The notes beneath the pieces are model-generated. The model worked only from the letters and a program-made list of their open reading frames with translations. It was not told where the DNA came from and made no database searches. DNA of 64,000 nucleotides from an uncultured Desulfobacter sp. (lineage in GTDB: Bacteria > Desulfobacterota > Desulfobacteria > Desulfobacterales > Desulfobacteraceae): positions 124,001 through 188,000 of the forward strand of contig NZ_OY761445.1 of assembly GCF_963664415.1 (NCBI RefSeq). The letters are read 5' to 3'. A program made the translations under genes and the position numbers. Positions 1-8,693 of this stretch are shown here, one piece after another. Every line of letters begins with the position of its first letter. Positions within the stretch are counted from its first letter, which is position 1.

Positions 1-345
1 ACAAACCATGAAGCTGTCATCAGAAAATTTATAAACAATGGCATCGTCAATGCAATGTCCCTTGGCATCTAAAAACGCGCCGTAAACACATCGCCCCAAC
101 GATAAATCGCTTATTTGCCTTGTGAAACAGAAATCAAGCAAGACAGGGGCATCGTTCCCCTGCACCTGGATGCAGTCCATATGAGATGTATCAAACATTC
201 CCGCGGATGCAAGCACGGCAATGTGCTCATTTTTTACCCCTGTATCATACCATAGCGGCATGTCAAATCCGCCGAAATCAGCCATATTGGCTCCGGCATT
301 CCGGTGCCATGCATTTAATGGTGTCTTTTTCAGATTATTAGCCAT
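1..345 (-). CDS. gcvT: Aminomethyltransferase, glycine cleavage T protein (5' part only)
   Basis: The first 115 codons of a T-protein run off the left edge of the window. GcvT moves the aminomethyl group from the H-protein lipoyl arm to tetrahydrofolate in the cytosol. The start ATG at 345 follows a GGGAG ribosome site. The N-terminus reads like other GcvT proteins: KKTPLNAWHRNAGA, then DFGGFDMPLWY, then the folate-site stretch MFDTSHMDCIQVQG, and later CVYGAFLDAKG. It lies 31 bp downstream of the Lrp/AsnC regulator on the same strand, so the two probably share a transcript. The E3 gene lpd is divergent, which gives a split gcv locus. The rest of the gene and any gcvH/gcvP are outside the window. 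Confidence 0.9.
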   Translation of the reverse strand, partial: MANNLKKTPLNAWHRNAGANMADFGGFDMPLWYDTGVKNEHIAVLASAGMFDTSHMDCIQVQGNDAPVLLDFCFTRQISDLSLGRCVYGAFLDAKGHCIDDAIVYKFSDDSFMVC

Positions 346-376
346 GACAAACTCCCTAAAACCTTAATGATTGAGT

Positions 377-820
377 TTAAAAAATGTAGGGCACTTTCAG
401 GTTGTATGATTTGTAAACCACAAACGTTTCAACGGAATCTATCCCGTCAATTTTTGAAACTTCCTCAGTGTAAAATTCAAGCAGATCAAATCCCTCTTTG
501 AACAAAACCTGCACCATAAGATCATATCGCCCTGTGACCACGGACACGGAAACGACACCTTTCAGGCAGCTGATCTCTTCTCCTTTTTCCACCAGGTTTG
601 TCTCGGACAACTTAATGCCCACAATCACACTTCTATGGCCCGGCAGTTTTGCCGGATCTACAAGACCGCAAAACTCAAGTACGCCCTCTTCTTGAAGTTT
701 AAGAACCCTTGCCCGTACGGTGTTTTCAGTAACACCCAGCTTTTCGGCTATTTTTTTAAAGGGTTTTTTACCTTCTTTGAGTTCTCTGATAATATTGATA
801 TTGGTGTCATCAATTTTCAT
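377..820 (-). CDS. Lrp/AsnC family transcriptional regulator
   Basis: A small DNA-binding regulator with an N-terminal winged helix-turn-helix (KIAEKLGVTENTVRARV, about residues 23-39) and a C-terminal RAM/AsnC ligand-binding domain with the usual GRYDLMVQV strand. From the ATG at 820 it has 147 residues, the normal family length. The frame stays open upstream with possible starts at 871 and 919, which would add an unusual N-terminal tail, so I prefer the internal start. It precedes gcvT on the same strand and is divergent from lpd, so control of glycine cleavage or of its own operon by an amino acid is plausible. The 920-1141 spacer is AT-rich, as is common at Lrp targets. The actual ligand cannot be read from sequence. 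Confidence 0.85.
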   Translation of the reverse strand: MKIDDTNINIIRELKEGKKPFKKIAEKLGVTENTVRARVLKLQEEGVLEFCGLVDPAKLPGHRSVIVGIKLSETNLVEKGEEISCLKGVVSVSVVTGRYDLMVQVLFKEGFDLLEFYTEEVSKIDGIDSVETFVVYKSYNLKVPYIF

Positions 821-919
821 TTGTTCGTTTATGTCATTTTTTTGTGAAAATGTTTTTGAAATAACGGCCATGGGCTGACCTGGACTATCGACACCCAGGC
901 TCACCCCACCACAAAACAT

Positions 920-1141
920 GAAAGTAACTTAGCAACTTAATTGGTACGTTCATATAAAATGATTTCAGAAAATCCTTTATTAAATATAAGTATCTTACCG
1001 AGGGTATATAGTCAAACACAAAAACTGATTTTTTGAAGAAATTTAAGATATATTTGGAAAAAATTTATGAAACCATATATATTTTATTCAAATTCTAATG
1101 TAATTTGCAATTATCTTTAATCAGTATTAACGAGGAAACAT
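920..1141. promoter_or_regulatory. Divergent promoter region between Lrp/AsnC-gcvT and lpd
   Basis: This 222-bp AT-rich spacer separates two divergent transcription units and must hold both promoters. It has several A/T runs (for example around 1020-1100). A GAGG ribosome site lies just before the lpd start. No unambiguous -35/-10 pair or operator could be fixed by eye. Autoregulation by the adjacent Lrp-type protein is an inference from position. Confidence 0.5.
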
Positions 1142-2581
1142 ATGGCTGAACATATCGTTATCATTGGCGCAGGTCCCGGCGGTTATGTTGCCGCACTGAG
1201 ATCAGCCGGCCTTGGGGCCCAGGTGACCTTGATTGAAAAAGAAAATTTGGGAGGAACCTGTCTTAATCACGGTTGTATCCCGTCAAAAATAATGAAAAAT
1301 TCAGCAGATCTACTGCTTAACTGTCTTAAAGCCGAAGGCATGGGAATTAAGATATCAGGAACCATCAACCCAGATATCTGCATTTTAATGCAGCGAAAAG
1401 AAAAAGTGCTCGAAGGGCAGAGAAAAGGGCTTGCAGGGCTTCTTGAAAAGGCAGGCGTAAATATTATCATGGGCCGTGCTAAAATTGTTGCTCCGAATAA
1501 AGTCGAAGTGATTTGTGACCGGGAAGATCCCATATCACTTGGGTACGACAAATTGATCATTGCAGCTGGTACGGTACCCATGAACGTTTCGGAATTTCCT
1601 TTTGACCATACAAGCATCCTGTCGTCCAATGATCTTTTGTCATTGGATTACATTCCAAAATCTTTAACCATTGTCGGGGGCGGGGTGATTGGGTGTGAAT
1701 TTGCCTTTATCTTCAGTGCTCTTGGCACCAAGGTAACCATTGTGGAGGCCATGGACAGAGTGCTGCCTTTACCGGGCGTAGACGAATCCTGCTCAAAGCT
1801 GCTGTTGCGTGAAATGAAAAAACGAAAGATTAAAGTATTCACGGATACCATTGTGGCACGGGCTGAGCACAAAAGCGAGGGGCTTGATGTTTTCCTGGAT
1901 GTCAGCCCATTCACCAAGCCGACAGGTAAACTGAAAAAAAAAACAATTGATACGGATGTCATGGCCGTGTGTATCGGCAGAAGCTCTTTAGCAAAGGAAT
2001 TGGGCCTTGAAAATATCGGCGTTGAAACTGACAAGAATGGATGGATTGCCGTGAACGATTACCTGCAGACCCGTGTCGACAATGTGTATGCCATCGGTGA
2101 CATCATTGGCCCTGCCCACATAATGCTGGCCCATGTGGCCTACCATGAAGGTCTTGTGGCGGCAGAGAACGCTTGCGTACAGACAGACAGGCCTAAAACC
2201 GCCATGTCTTATGATGCCGTGCCTGGGGCCATTTTTACCATGCCAGAAATAGGCACGGTTGGATTAACGGAAAAACAGGCACTGGAACAGCATATAGACA
2301 TTGAAACGGCAGTGGTAAATTTTAGGTCGTTGGGAAAAGCCCATGCGATTGATGAAATTGCAGGGGAGGCAAAAATGATTGTGGAAAAAGGATCCGGCAA
2401 AGTGATAGGTGTGCATATGACAGGCCCCCATGCCACGGATCTGATTGCCGAAGCCACCCTGGCCGTCCGCAAGGGATTAACCGCAACGGATCTGGCACAC
2501 ACCATACATGCCCATCCCACGCTGGCAGAAATTATGGGAGAGGTGTCCTTGAAAATATTGGGGACCCCGCTGCATGGATAA
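1142..2581 (+). CDS. lpd: Dihydrolipoyl dehydrogenase (E3 / L-protein)
   Basis: FAD-dependent disulfide oxidoreductase that reoxidises dihydrolipoyl groups with NAD, here most likely for the glycine cleavage system. Visible parts are the FAD-binding GAGPGG (residues 9-14), the redox pair Cys40/Cys45 in GGTCLNHGCIPSK, the NAD-binding GGGVIGCEFAF near residue 180, the second FAD motif YAIGDIIGP near residue 320, and the C-terminal His-Glu of the dimer interface (HAHPTLAE near residue 459). The length of 479 residues is typical. A GAGG ribosome site precedes the ATG. It faces away from the regulator-gcvT unit and is followed 19 bp later by the aminotransferase, so those two may be co-transcribed. 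Confidence 0.93.
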   Translation: MAEHIVIIGAGPGGYVAALRSAGLGAQVTLIEKENLGGTCLNHGCIPSKIMKNSADLLLNCLKAEGMGIKISGTINPDICILMQRKEKVLEGQRKGLAGLLEKAGVNIIMGRAKIVAPNKVEVICDREDPISLGYDKLIIAAGTVPMNVSEFPFDHTSILSSNDLLSLDYIPKSLTIVGGGVIGCEFAFIFSALGTKVTIVEAMDRVLPLPGVDESCSKLLLREMKKRKIKVFTDTIVARAEHKSEGLDVFLDVSPFTKPTGKLKKKTIDTDVMAVCIGRSSLAKELGLENIGVETDKNGWIAVNDYLQTRVDNVYAIGDIIGPAHIMLAHVAYHEGLVAAENACVQTDRPKTAMSYDAVPGAIFTMPEIGTVGLTEKQALEQHIDIETAVVNFRSLGKAHAIDEIAGEAKMIVEKGSGKVIGVHMTGPHATDLIAEATLAVRKGLTATDLAHTIHAHPTLAEIMGEVSLKILGTPLHG

Positions 2582-2600
2582 TCGAAGATGAGGTTGTAAA

Positions 2601-3809
2601 ATGGAAGACCAATGGAATTTTAATCAAGTTATAGACAGAAGAAACACAGGTTCGGTAAAATGGGAATCATCTGTTCTTGAGCAAAAATTCGGCAAAGGGC
2701 GGGGAAATTTACTGCCGCTATGGGTGGCAGACATGGATTTTGCGTGTCCTAATGTGATTTTCAATGCCATGGAACAACGCCTGTCCCACAACGTTTTCGG
2801 GTACAGCCTGAATGACAGTCGGCATAATGACGCCTTGATTAACTGGTTTGAACGGCGGCATGGATGGCAGATCCAAAAAAAATCGATTGTCAATACGCCG
2901 GGGATTGTGCCCGCGGTACACTACATGATTCAGTGCTTTACCAAACCCGGTGATGGCGTTTTAATTCAGCCGCCGGTGTATTATCCCTTTGCCCAGGCCA
3001 TTCATACCAATGGCAGGCAAGTGGTTGAAAATCCTTTGATGCTGAATCAGTATCGATATGATATGGATTTTAAAGACTTGGAAGAAAAGACCAGGGATCC
3101 AAGAGTGAAACTATCCATCCTGTGTTCCCCACACAATCCTGTGGGAAGGGTCTGGCAGCGCGACGAGCTTGAACGTTTTGGGGCTATCTGCCTGAAAAAC
3201 AACGTCCTGGTTTTTGCCGATGAAATTCATTGTGATCTGGTCATGCCCGGATTTAAACATACCAGTTATCAATCCATCTCTGCTGAATTAAAGCAAAGCT
3301 CCATTGCTGCGATTGCGGCTTCAAAAACCTTTAATCTGGCAGGACTGGCCCATTCCTGCCTGGTCATTTCCAATGAATCATATCGCCATGAAATAGGCAG
3401 TTTTTTTAATTGTCTTGGCTTGAATTCAACAGGTACCTCCAATCTATTTGGCGCCATTGCCGCCCGGGCTGCTTATGAAGGTGGTGAGCCTTGGCTATGT
3501 GACTTGATTCACTATATTTATGATAATTATTTATATCTTAAAGAAAGGATTGAAAAAGAACTGCCGGGTGTTCGGGTGTTTGACCTTGAGGCGACCTATT
3601 TGCCGTGGATTGATTTTAATCCTTTACAATTGCCGCCGAAACAACTCATTGAGATCATTGAGGAGAAAGCCGGTATAGCCCTTGATCACGGCAACTGGTT
3701 TGGACAGAGCGGGGCCGGATTTGAGCGTATAAACATTGCCTGTCCCAAAAAAGTGTTGTCTACGGCGGTAGACGCCATAATTTCTGCATTCATCCCTTTT
3801 TGTAAATAA
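2601..3809 (+). CDS. PatB/MalY-type PLP aminotransferase / cystathionine beta-lyase
   Basis: A fold-type I PLP enzyme of 402 residues. The N-terminal LPLWVADMDFACP stretch is the hallmark of the PatB/MalY group, which cleaves C-S bonds of cystathionine or cysteine or acts as an aminotransferase. PLP residues visible are Asp207 in ADEIH and the Schiff-base Lys242 in AASKTFNLAGL. Asn179 in SPHNPVGRVW contacts the cofactor. It starts 19 bp after lpd. Pairing with the glycine cleavage genes may mean a role in amino-acid breakdown, but the substrate is not determined. The following sigma-54 activator gene is convergent, with only 9 bp between the stops. Confidence 0.87.
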   Translation: MEDQWNFNQVIDRRNTGSVKWESSVLEQKFGKGRGNLLPLWVADMDFACPNVIFNAMEQRLSHNVFGYSLNDSRHNDALINWFERRHGWQIQKKSIVNTPGIVPAVHYMIQCFTKPGDGVLIQPPVYYPFAQAIHTNGRQVVENPLMLNQYRYDMDFKDLEEKTRDPRVKLSILCSPHNPVGRVWQRDELERFGAICLKNNVLVFADEIHCDLVMPGFKHTSYQSISAELKQSSIAAIAASKTFNLAGLAHSCLVISNESYRHEIGSFFNCLGLNSTGTSNLFGAIAARAAYEGGEPWLCDLIHYIYDNYLYLKERIEKELPGVRVFDLEATYLPWIDFNPLQLPPKQLIEIIEEKAGIALDHGNWFGQSGAGFERINIACPKKVLSTAVDAIISAFIPFCK

Positions 3810-3818
3810 AGAGCATCT

Positions 3819-4919
3819 CTAACTGATGGGCGGATTCACATCGAATTCGCTCATTTTATACAACAGGGTCTTGTAGGATACTTTTAAAATTTTTGCGGCT
3901 TTGGATCGGTTCCACCCCACTTTTTCAAGCACAAAAATGATCACTTCCTTTTCCACCTTGTCCGAGGCAAGTTTTTTTATTTTTTTCAAAGAGATGTCTT
4001 CAAATAATTTTTCAGAACTTGTGGACAGGTCAACAAATTCTGAAATGATCCTCAATCGACGGTTTCCAGGGTCGTTCTCAAGTCTATACTCAGGCGAATA
4101 CATACCGGAACCGGCCAATTGACCCTGAGAGGTATTTTCTGAAGACGATTTCCCGGTAATATATGCGTCATTCGGCAACTCGTCAAAAATTTTGTCCCAG
4201 GAATTGAGCACCATCTGTTTTTTTATACAATTTTGCAGCTGGCGCACATTGCCGGGCCAGTGATAACGGCAAAGCCTTTCCATAATCTGTTTATCAGGCC
4301 TTTCAGCCTGAATGTTGGGATGTTCCGGCAAGTATTTTTTATAATAATATTCGATGAGGGCGGGAATATCCTCGGGGCGTTCACGAAGGGGGGGGATGTC
4401 TATTTTTATAATATTAAGTCGATAAAAAAGATCTTCTCTAAAGGTTTTATTTTTTATATTTTCTTCAAGACACTGGTTGGTTGCTGCAATGACCCAGACA
4501 TCGGTTTTAAAATCCTGGTCTGACCCCAAGGGAGAAAACTCGCCGCTTTGGAGTACGTGGAGCATTTTTGATTGAAGGCTAAGTGGCATATCCCCAATCT
4601 CGTCAAGAAAAAGAACACCCTTATCTGCTGTCAAAAATTTACCATAGCGTTTTTTGTGTGCCCCGGTAAAAGCGCCTTTTTCATACCCGTAAAGTTCTGA
4701 TTCCAGAAGGGTTTCAGGTAAGGCTGCACAATTTATTTTTACAAAACTATTTTTAGACCGATTCGATTCAGCATGCAGGCTCTGGGCAACCACTTCCTTT
4801 CCAACACCCGTCTCTCCTGTGATCAGGATATTCAGACTGGTTTGGGCGACATGGTTGATCAGTTCCTTTATTTTCAGCATGGGGCTGGAAACGCCTATCA
4901 ACGGGGTTGGTGAAGTCAT
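3819..4919 (-). CDS. Sigma-54-dependent transcriptional activator (AAA+ plus Fis HTH, no receiver)
   Basis: A 366-residue enhancer-binding protein that lacks its own receiver domain. It starts almost directly with the AAA+ core: Walker A GETGVGKE (35-42), the sigma-54 contact loop GAFTGA (82-87), Walker B VLFLDE (102-107), and the R-finger region RLNIIKIDIPPLRER. The C-terminus is a Fis-type helix-turn-helix (WNRSKAAKILKVSYKTLLYKM). The upstream gene on the same strand, 22 bp away, is a stand-alone receiver. Together they look like an NtrC split into two polypeptides, with the receiver acting in trans. Target promoters are unknown. Confidence 0.9.
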   Translation of the reverse strand: MTSPTPLIGVSSPMLKIKELINHVAQTSLNILITGETGVGKEVVAQSLHAESNRSKNSFVKINCAALPETLLESELYGYEKGAFTGAHKKRYGKFLTADKGVLFLDEIGDMPLSLQSKMLHVLQSGEFSPLGSDQDFKTDVWVIAATNQCLEENIKNKTFREDLFYRLNIIKIDIPPLRERPEDIPALIEYYYKKYLPEHPNIQAERPDKQIMERLCRYHWPGNVRQLQNCIKKQMVLNSWDKIFDELPNDAYITGKSSSENTSQGQLAGSGMYSPEYRLENDPGNRRLRIISEFVDLSTSSEKLFEDISLKKIKKLASDKVEKEVIIFVLEKVGWNRSKAAKILKVSYKTLLYKMSEFDVNPPIS

Positions 4920-4941
4920 AATACGATAACGCTCTCTTTTC

Positions 4942-5325
4942 TTAATCTTCTTTTTTACGGCCTATGAGCTCGGCAACTTTGCGTTCAATTTTAAACAGGT
5001 CAACAGGTTTAAATATAACAATATCAGCTTGGGCTTCAGATGCAAGGGCCCCGGGATGATCTCCATACCCAGTCATGGCAATGGTTCTAAGATTGGGATA
5101 TTCATTTTTTACAATAGAAATTAACCCGACACCACTGATGTTGGGCATGACAAGGTCTGTGATCAGGCATTGAAAATAATCGGGTTTGTCCCGCAGAATT
5201 TTTAAAGCGGCAAATCCGTCTACCGCAGTTTTAACCTCATACCCAAGGGAGTTAAAAAATTCATAAAAAGTGGATAGGATGTCTTCGTTATCGTCCACGA
5301 TCAGAAGTCGAGCCGGGTTTTCCAT
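4942..5325 (-). CDS. Single-domain response regulator (receiver)
   Basis: A 127-residue CheY-like receiver. The acidic pocket (VDDNED near residue 10), the phospho-acceptor Asp in CLITDLVMPN (about residue 58), the conserved Thr in AMTGYG and the Lys in IFKPVD are all present. No output domain follows. It sits 22 bp upstream of the receiver-less sigma-54 activator, so it most likely controls that protein. The cognate kinase is not adjacent. The sequence CLITDLVMPNISGVGL is slightly degenerate at the usual MDG position but keeps the key residues. Confidence 0.9.
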   Translation of the reverse strand: MENPARLLIVDDNEDILSTFYEFFNSLGYEVKTAVDGFAALKILRDKPDYFQCLITDLVMPNISGVGLISIVKNEYPNLRTIAMTGYGDHPGALASEAQADIVIFKPVDLFKIERKVAELIGRKKED

Positions 5326-5592
5326 ATCAGCCTCTTTGTCAATGAAAATGAATAGTACCTTATGTCCTTATCTCAATTTTCCTGGAATATGCAAGAAAAA
5401 AAAATATATGTGTGAAAAAAAATATCCACTTCCTTAGGCAAAACAGCCACAGAATGACGTACGATTTTAACTGCCTTGCCTTAAAATTAAATTCATATTA
5501 TAAATTTGGATCTGCATTTGAGCCTGAAAAATTCCAGGCATCAGACAGAAACGTTCTGCTGTTTTGAATCTACATAGTAACAAGGAAATTTA

Positions 5593-6606
5593 ATGAAAAA
5601 ATCAATTATCAGGGGCTCAGGCTTCTTTGTACCGCCCCATATTGTCACTAATCAGGATCTGACTGAATTCATGGATACTTCCGATGAATGGATCCGACAG
5701 CGAACCGGCATCCACCAGCGACACTGGGTCACTGAAGAAGATATTTGTGGTGCATCGGACTTAGGCACCCATGCCGCCCGCATGGCACTTGACAAAGCGG
5801 GTTGGCGTCCCGAAGATCTGGATTTTATCATTTTTGCTACTTTAAGTCCGGATATTATGTTCCCAGGAGGCGGTTGTCTTCTGGCTCGAAATCTTGAGCT
5901 GAATGCCACGCCTGCCCTTGATATACGCCAGCAATGCACCGGATTTTTGTACGGATTTGCTACAGCGGATTCCTATATCAAATCAGGGCTCGCCTCAAAA
6001 ATTCTTTTGGTCGGTGCCGAAGTACACTCAACAGGACTTGATAAATCCACCCGGGGGCGAGATGTCACGGTGATTTTCGGCGATGGTGCCGCAGCCTTAT
6101 GTATCGAAGCGGTTGATACAGATGAAAATGTAGGTCTGATTGCATCGGCCTTGCATGCAGACGGCCACTTTGCAGAGGCCTTAAAAACCGAACTGCCTGC
6201 CTCCAATCTTATAAAACGGTTGCCTGATGGTATTTCCACTGATGATCCTCGATATTTCCCGTTCATGGACGGTCCTGCTATATTTAAAAAAGCTGTGCGC
6301 ATGTTGCCCAAAGTAACCAAGGAGGTACTGGAAAAAGCAGGCATGGAATTGTCTGATGTTGATTTGATCATACCCCACCAGGCCAATAAGCGCATTAATC
6401 AAGCCTTTGGCCAATTTCTCAAACTGCCCGAAGATAAAATTTTCCATAATATTGAAAAATACGGCAACACCACGGCCGCCAGCATCCCTTTAGCACTTCA
6501 TGAAGCCATTGAAACCGATCGTATCGGAAAATCCGGAGATGTTGTCCTTTTTACCGGTCTTGGTGCAGGGCTCACCTGGGGGGCCTCCCTTTATAAATTC
6601 CCCTGA
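5593..6606 (+). CDS. fabH: 3-oxoacyl-ACP synthase III (FabH-like ketoacyl synthase)
   Basis: A thiolase-fold condensing enzyme that starts fatty-acid chains from acyl-CoA and malonyl-ACP. The catalytic triad is complete: Cys115 (QQCTGFLYG), His262 (IPHQANKRI) and Asn292 (YGNTTAASIP). The length is 337 residues, close to E. coli FabH at 317. It is monocistronic here, between divergent regulators and the convergent pgi, and not in a fab cluster. It could therefore be a second, specialised KASIII, for example for branched or unusual starter units or a hydrocarbon-type head-to-head condensation. An AAGGAAATTTA ribosome site precedes the ATG. Confidence 0.87.
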   Translation: MKKSIIRGSGFFVPPHIVTNQDLTEFMDTSDEWIRQRTGIHQRHWVTEEDICGASDLGTHAARMALDKAGWRPEDLDFIIFATLSPDIMFPGGGCLLARNLELNATPALDIRQQCTGFLYGFATADSYIKSGLASKILLVGAEVHSTGLDKSTRGRDVTVIFGDGAAALCIEAVDTDENVGLIASALHADGHFAEALKTELPASNLIKRLPDGISTDDPRYFPFMDGPAIFKKAVRMLPKVTKEVLEKAGMELSDVDLIIPHQANKRINQAFGQFLKLPEDKIFHNIEKYGNTTAASIPLALHEAIETDRIGKSGDVVLFTGLGAGLTWGASLYKFP

Positions 6607-6626
6607 TTTACTTTGTCTTACTCGTG

Positions 6627-6676
6627 ATCCTAATCTTGCTCGAGCTCGAGTTCATCGTTTGGCGCAAGATTAGGAT
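6627..6676. repeat. Inverted repeat, 13-bp arms, between convergent fabH and pgi
   Basis: Positions 6627-6639 (ATCCTAATCTTGC) are perfectly repeated in reverse complement at 6664-6676. The spacer begins with a second palindrome, CTCGAGCTCGAG (6639-6650). Placed between converging genes, it could be a bidirectional transcription stop, but it lacks U-runs. A dispersed extragenic repeat is equally possible. Confidence 0.6.
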
Positions 6677-6704
6677 TAAGCGCACGACAACGTAGTTCAA
6701 ATCG

Positions 6705-8333
6705 TTACCGGAACAATAGGTCCAAGTAAAAATTATCAGTTTGTGATTTACAGGCAAAGGTATACGAGGGATCCTGATTTTTTGCTGCCATTTCTTTTCG
6801 AATATCCCCGGCCATGACCTTGCCTAGTTCCACACCAAACTGGTCAAAGGGGTTTACCCCGAGAATAAAGCCTTCAAGTACGGTTCTGGCCTCGTAAAAA
6901 GAGAGCAGCATACCAACATTTTCGGGTTTCAAATTATCAATAGTTATTATTGTTGAAGGCCGGTTGCCGTCAAAATTTCTGGCTGGGTCCTCACTGCTGC
7001 GGCCCAGGGCAAGTGCACCGGCCTGGGCCAAAAGATTAGCCCACAGTTCTTGGTGATTGCTCACCCCTTTAGACATTGCCTGAAGCCCTGAATAGCCAGG
7101 CGATTTTACGCCGATAAAATCAATGGGAAAGGCCCTTCCCTGGTGGACCAGCTGAAAAAAAGAGTGCTGGGCATTGGTACCGGGTTCTCCGAAAATTATA
7201 GTCCCGGCCGGTTGGCTTAAGATCTGTCCTTCTGGGGAAACCGATTTGCCCAGGCTTTCCATATAAAGCTGCTGGACATGGGGGCTGAGCCGGGCCAACC
7301 TTGATGCATAGGGAATAATGGCCTGGGCCGGATATCCCATGTACAAGGTATTCCAAATGGAAATCAGGGCCGCGGTTAGGGCGATATTGTTTTCTGGAAG
7401 ACTTTCCAGTACATGGGTGTCCATTATTCTGCAGCCGTCCAGAAAGCGTTGAAAAACGTCATAGCCAAGCGCCAGACTTAAAGGCAGCCCGCCCACTGCC
7501 GAGGATACCGAATACCTGCCGCCAATGAAATCAAACATATAAAAGGATTCAAGCACCGGTGTATCGGGATCGTCACCCGGACTTCCCTTAGCCGTAATGG
7601 TGACCATGTGATCTTCGGGGCGGATCCCCTGGTCTTTTAGCCATGTGCTGACCTGATTGAGGTTGGCCATGGTTTCTGTGGTGGTATAGGATTTTGAAAT
7701 GACAATCCACAGTGTGGTCTCTTTGTCAATGGCTTCAATGACCCGGGCAAAATTATCAATATCCACGTTGGGCAGAAATAAAAGATCCATTATTCTATCA
7801 GAATCTGCCAGGGCCTGGTAAACAAATTCACACCCAAGATATGATCCGCCGATACCAATGACAACGGCCTGTGTAAAAGGTTTGCCGGATGCCGAGCAGA
7901 TTTTGCCGTCATGAACTGATTGGCAGAATTGCCCTATTTTCTTATTGACTTGTTGCATCTGCTGTTTAACGTCAATTTCTTTAAATAAAAGAGGGGACGT
8001 CCCTGAACCCCGGGCTGCTGTATGAAGTGCCGCACGGTTTTCAGTTGGATTTACGATTTCTCCCTGGGTCATTGCTCTAAATTTTTCAAGTGCACTGGAC
8101 AAGACTTGGGCTTCACGCAGCAAAGCTAAGGCATTTTTATCAAGCCGCTGACGTGAAAAATCCATTAAAAAGCCGTCAATGCCGATACTGAAATCAAAAA
8201 ACCGTCCCGGGCGATCTAAAAGCTTGCGCAAATGGTGATCCGGCGTATTAAGATCCTGGGCCGCTTGTGTTAGTTTTGCATGAAGGTTTTTAATGGAAGA
8301 ATCATCTGGATACAGCAAACCAGCCGGGCTCAT
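6705..8333 (-). CDS. pgi: Glucose-6-phosphate isomerase
   Basis: Interconverts glucose-6-phosphate and fructose-6-phosphate in glycolysis and gluconeogenesis. The sugar-phosphate loop SKSYTTTETMANLNQV, the FIGGRYSVSSAVGGLPLSL signature, the catalytic Glu/His region GEPGTNAQHSFFQLVHQG and the C-terminal Lys in VELGKVMAG are all present. The ATG at 8333 is preferred because a GGAG ribosome site lies 8 bases upstream. An in-frame start at 8351 would bury that site. The length of 542 residues matches the long bacterial Pgi class. It stands alone on this strand. Confidence 0.93.
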   Translation of the reverse strand: MSPAGLLYPDDSSIKNLHAKLTQAAQDLNTPDHHLRKLLDRPGRFFDFSIGIDGFLMDFSRQRLDKNALALLREAQVLSSALEKFRAMTQGEIVNPTENRAALHTAARGSGTSPLLFKEIDVKQQMQQVNKKIGQFCQSVHDGKICSASGKPFTQAVVIGIGGSYLGCEFVYQALADSDRIMDLLFLPNVDIDNFARVIEAIDKETTLWIVISKSYTTTETMANLNQVSTWLKDQGIRPEDHMVTITAKGSPGDDPDTPVLESFYMFDFIGGRYSVSSAVGGLPLSLALGYDVFQRFLDGCRIMDTHVLESLPENNIALTAALISIWNTLYMGYPAQAIIPYASRLARLSPHVQQLYMESLGKSVSPEGQILSQPAGTIIFGEPGTNAQHSFFQLVHQGRAFPIDFIGVKSPGYSGLQAMSKGVSNHQELWANLLAQAGALALGRSSEDPARNFDGNRPSTIITIDNLKPENVGMLLSFYEARTVLEGFILGVNPFDQFGVELGKVMAGDIRKEMAAKNQDPSYTFACKSQTDNFYLDLLFR

Positions 8334-8432
8334 ATTTATTTCTCCTTGCAATTGAAGTGTTCACGCTTATGAATGTGATGGATTTGCTTGCCTGTTTGTT
8401 CGTGTTCGGCTGAAAAGTTATCCATCTACAGC

Positions 8433-8496
8433 GTTGCATAACAATTTACAATACTCACATACTTTAGTATGCTCCGGTTATAGATTGTTATGCAAC
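8433..8496. repeat. Nested inverted repeat (13-bp arms plus inner hairpin)
   Basis: In the 360-bp gene-free spacer between divergent pgi and the beta-helix gene, GTTGCATAACAAT (8433-8445) is perfectly inverted at 8484-8496. Inside it lies a second hairpin, CATACT-TT-AGTATG (8458-8471). The nested symmetric layout is typical of a small dispersed extragenic element. I see no convincing gene in 8334-8693. Confidence 0.6.
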
Positions 8497-8693
8497 ACTG
8501 CATTTGGGCAACTTTGTGAGCTGAAGCTCCTCTAACGAACCGTCCAAACACGGATTTCCGTTCAGGCACTATTATATATAAATTAAAAATTGATGAGAAT
8601 AAACCCTTAAGGATATAATTTAAAGTAGTTCCATAAATTTCTAACATCGAAAAACTTGACAATAAACAACCAGGTTATCAAAATATTTAAATT

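Noticed and set aside
5505..5525. A possible -24/-12 promoter upstream of fabH
   Set aside because: The match to the sigma-54 consensus is weak (GGA instead of GGC) and no activator site is seen nearby.
8426..8662. A 78-codon minus-strand frame in the pgi spacer
   Set aside because: It is made mostly of the nested inverted repeat and has no ribosome site or known family.
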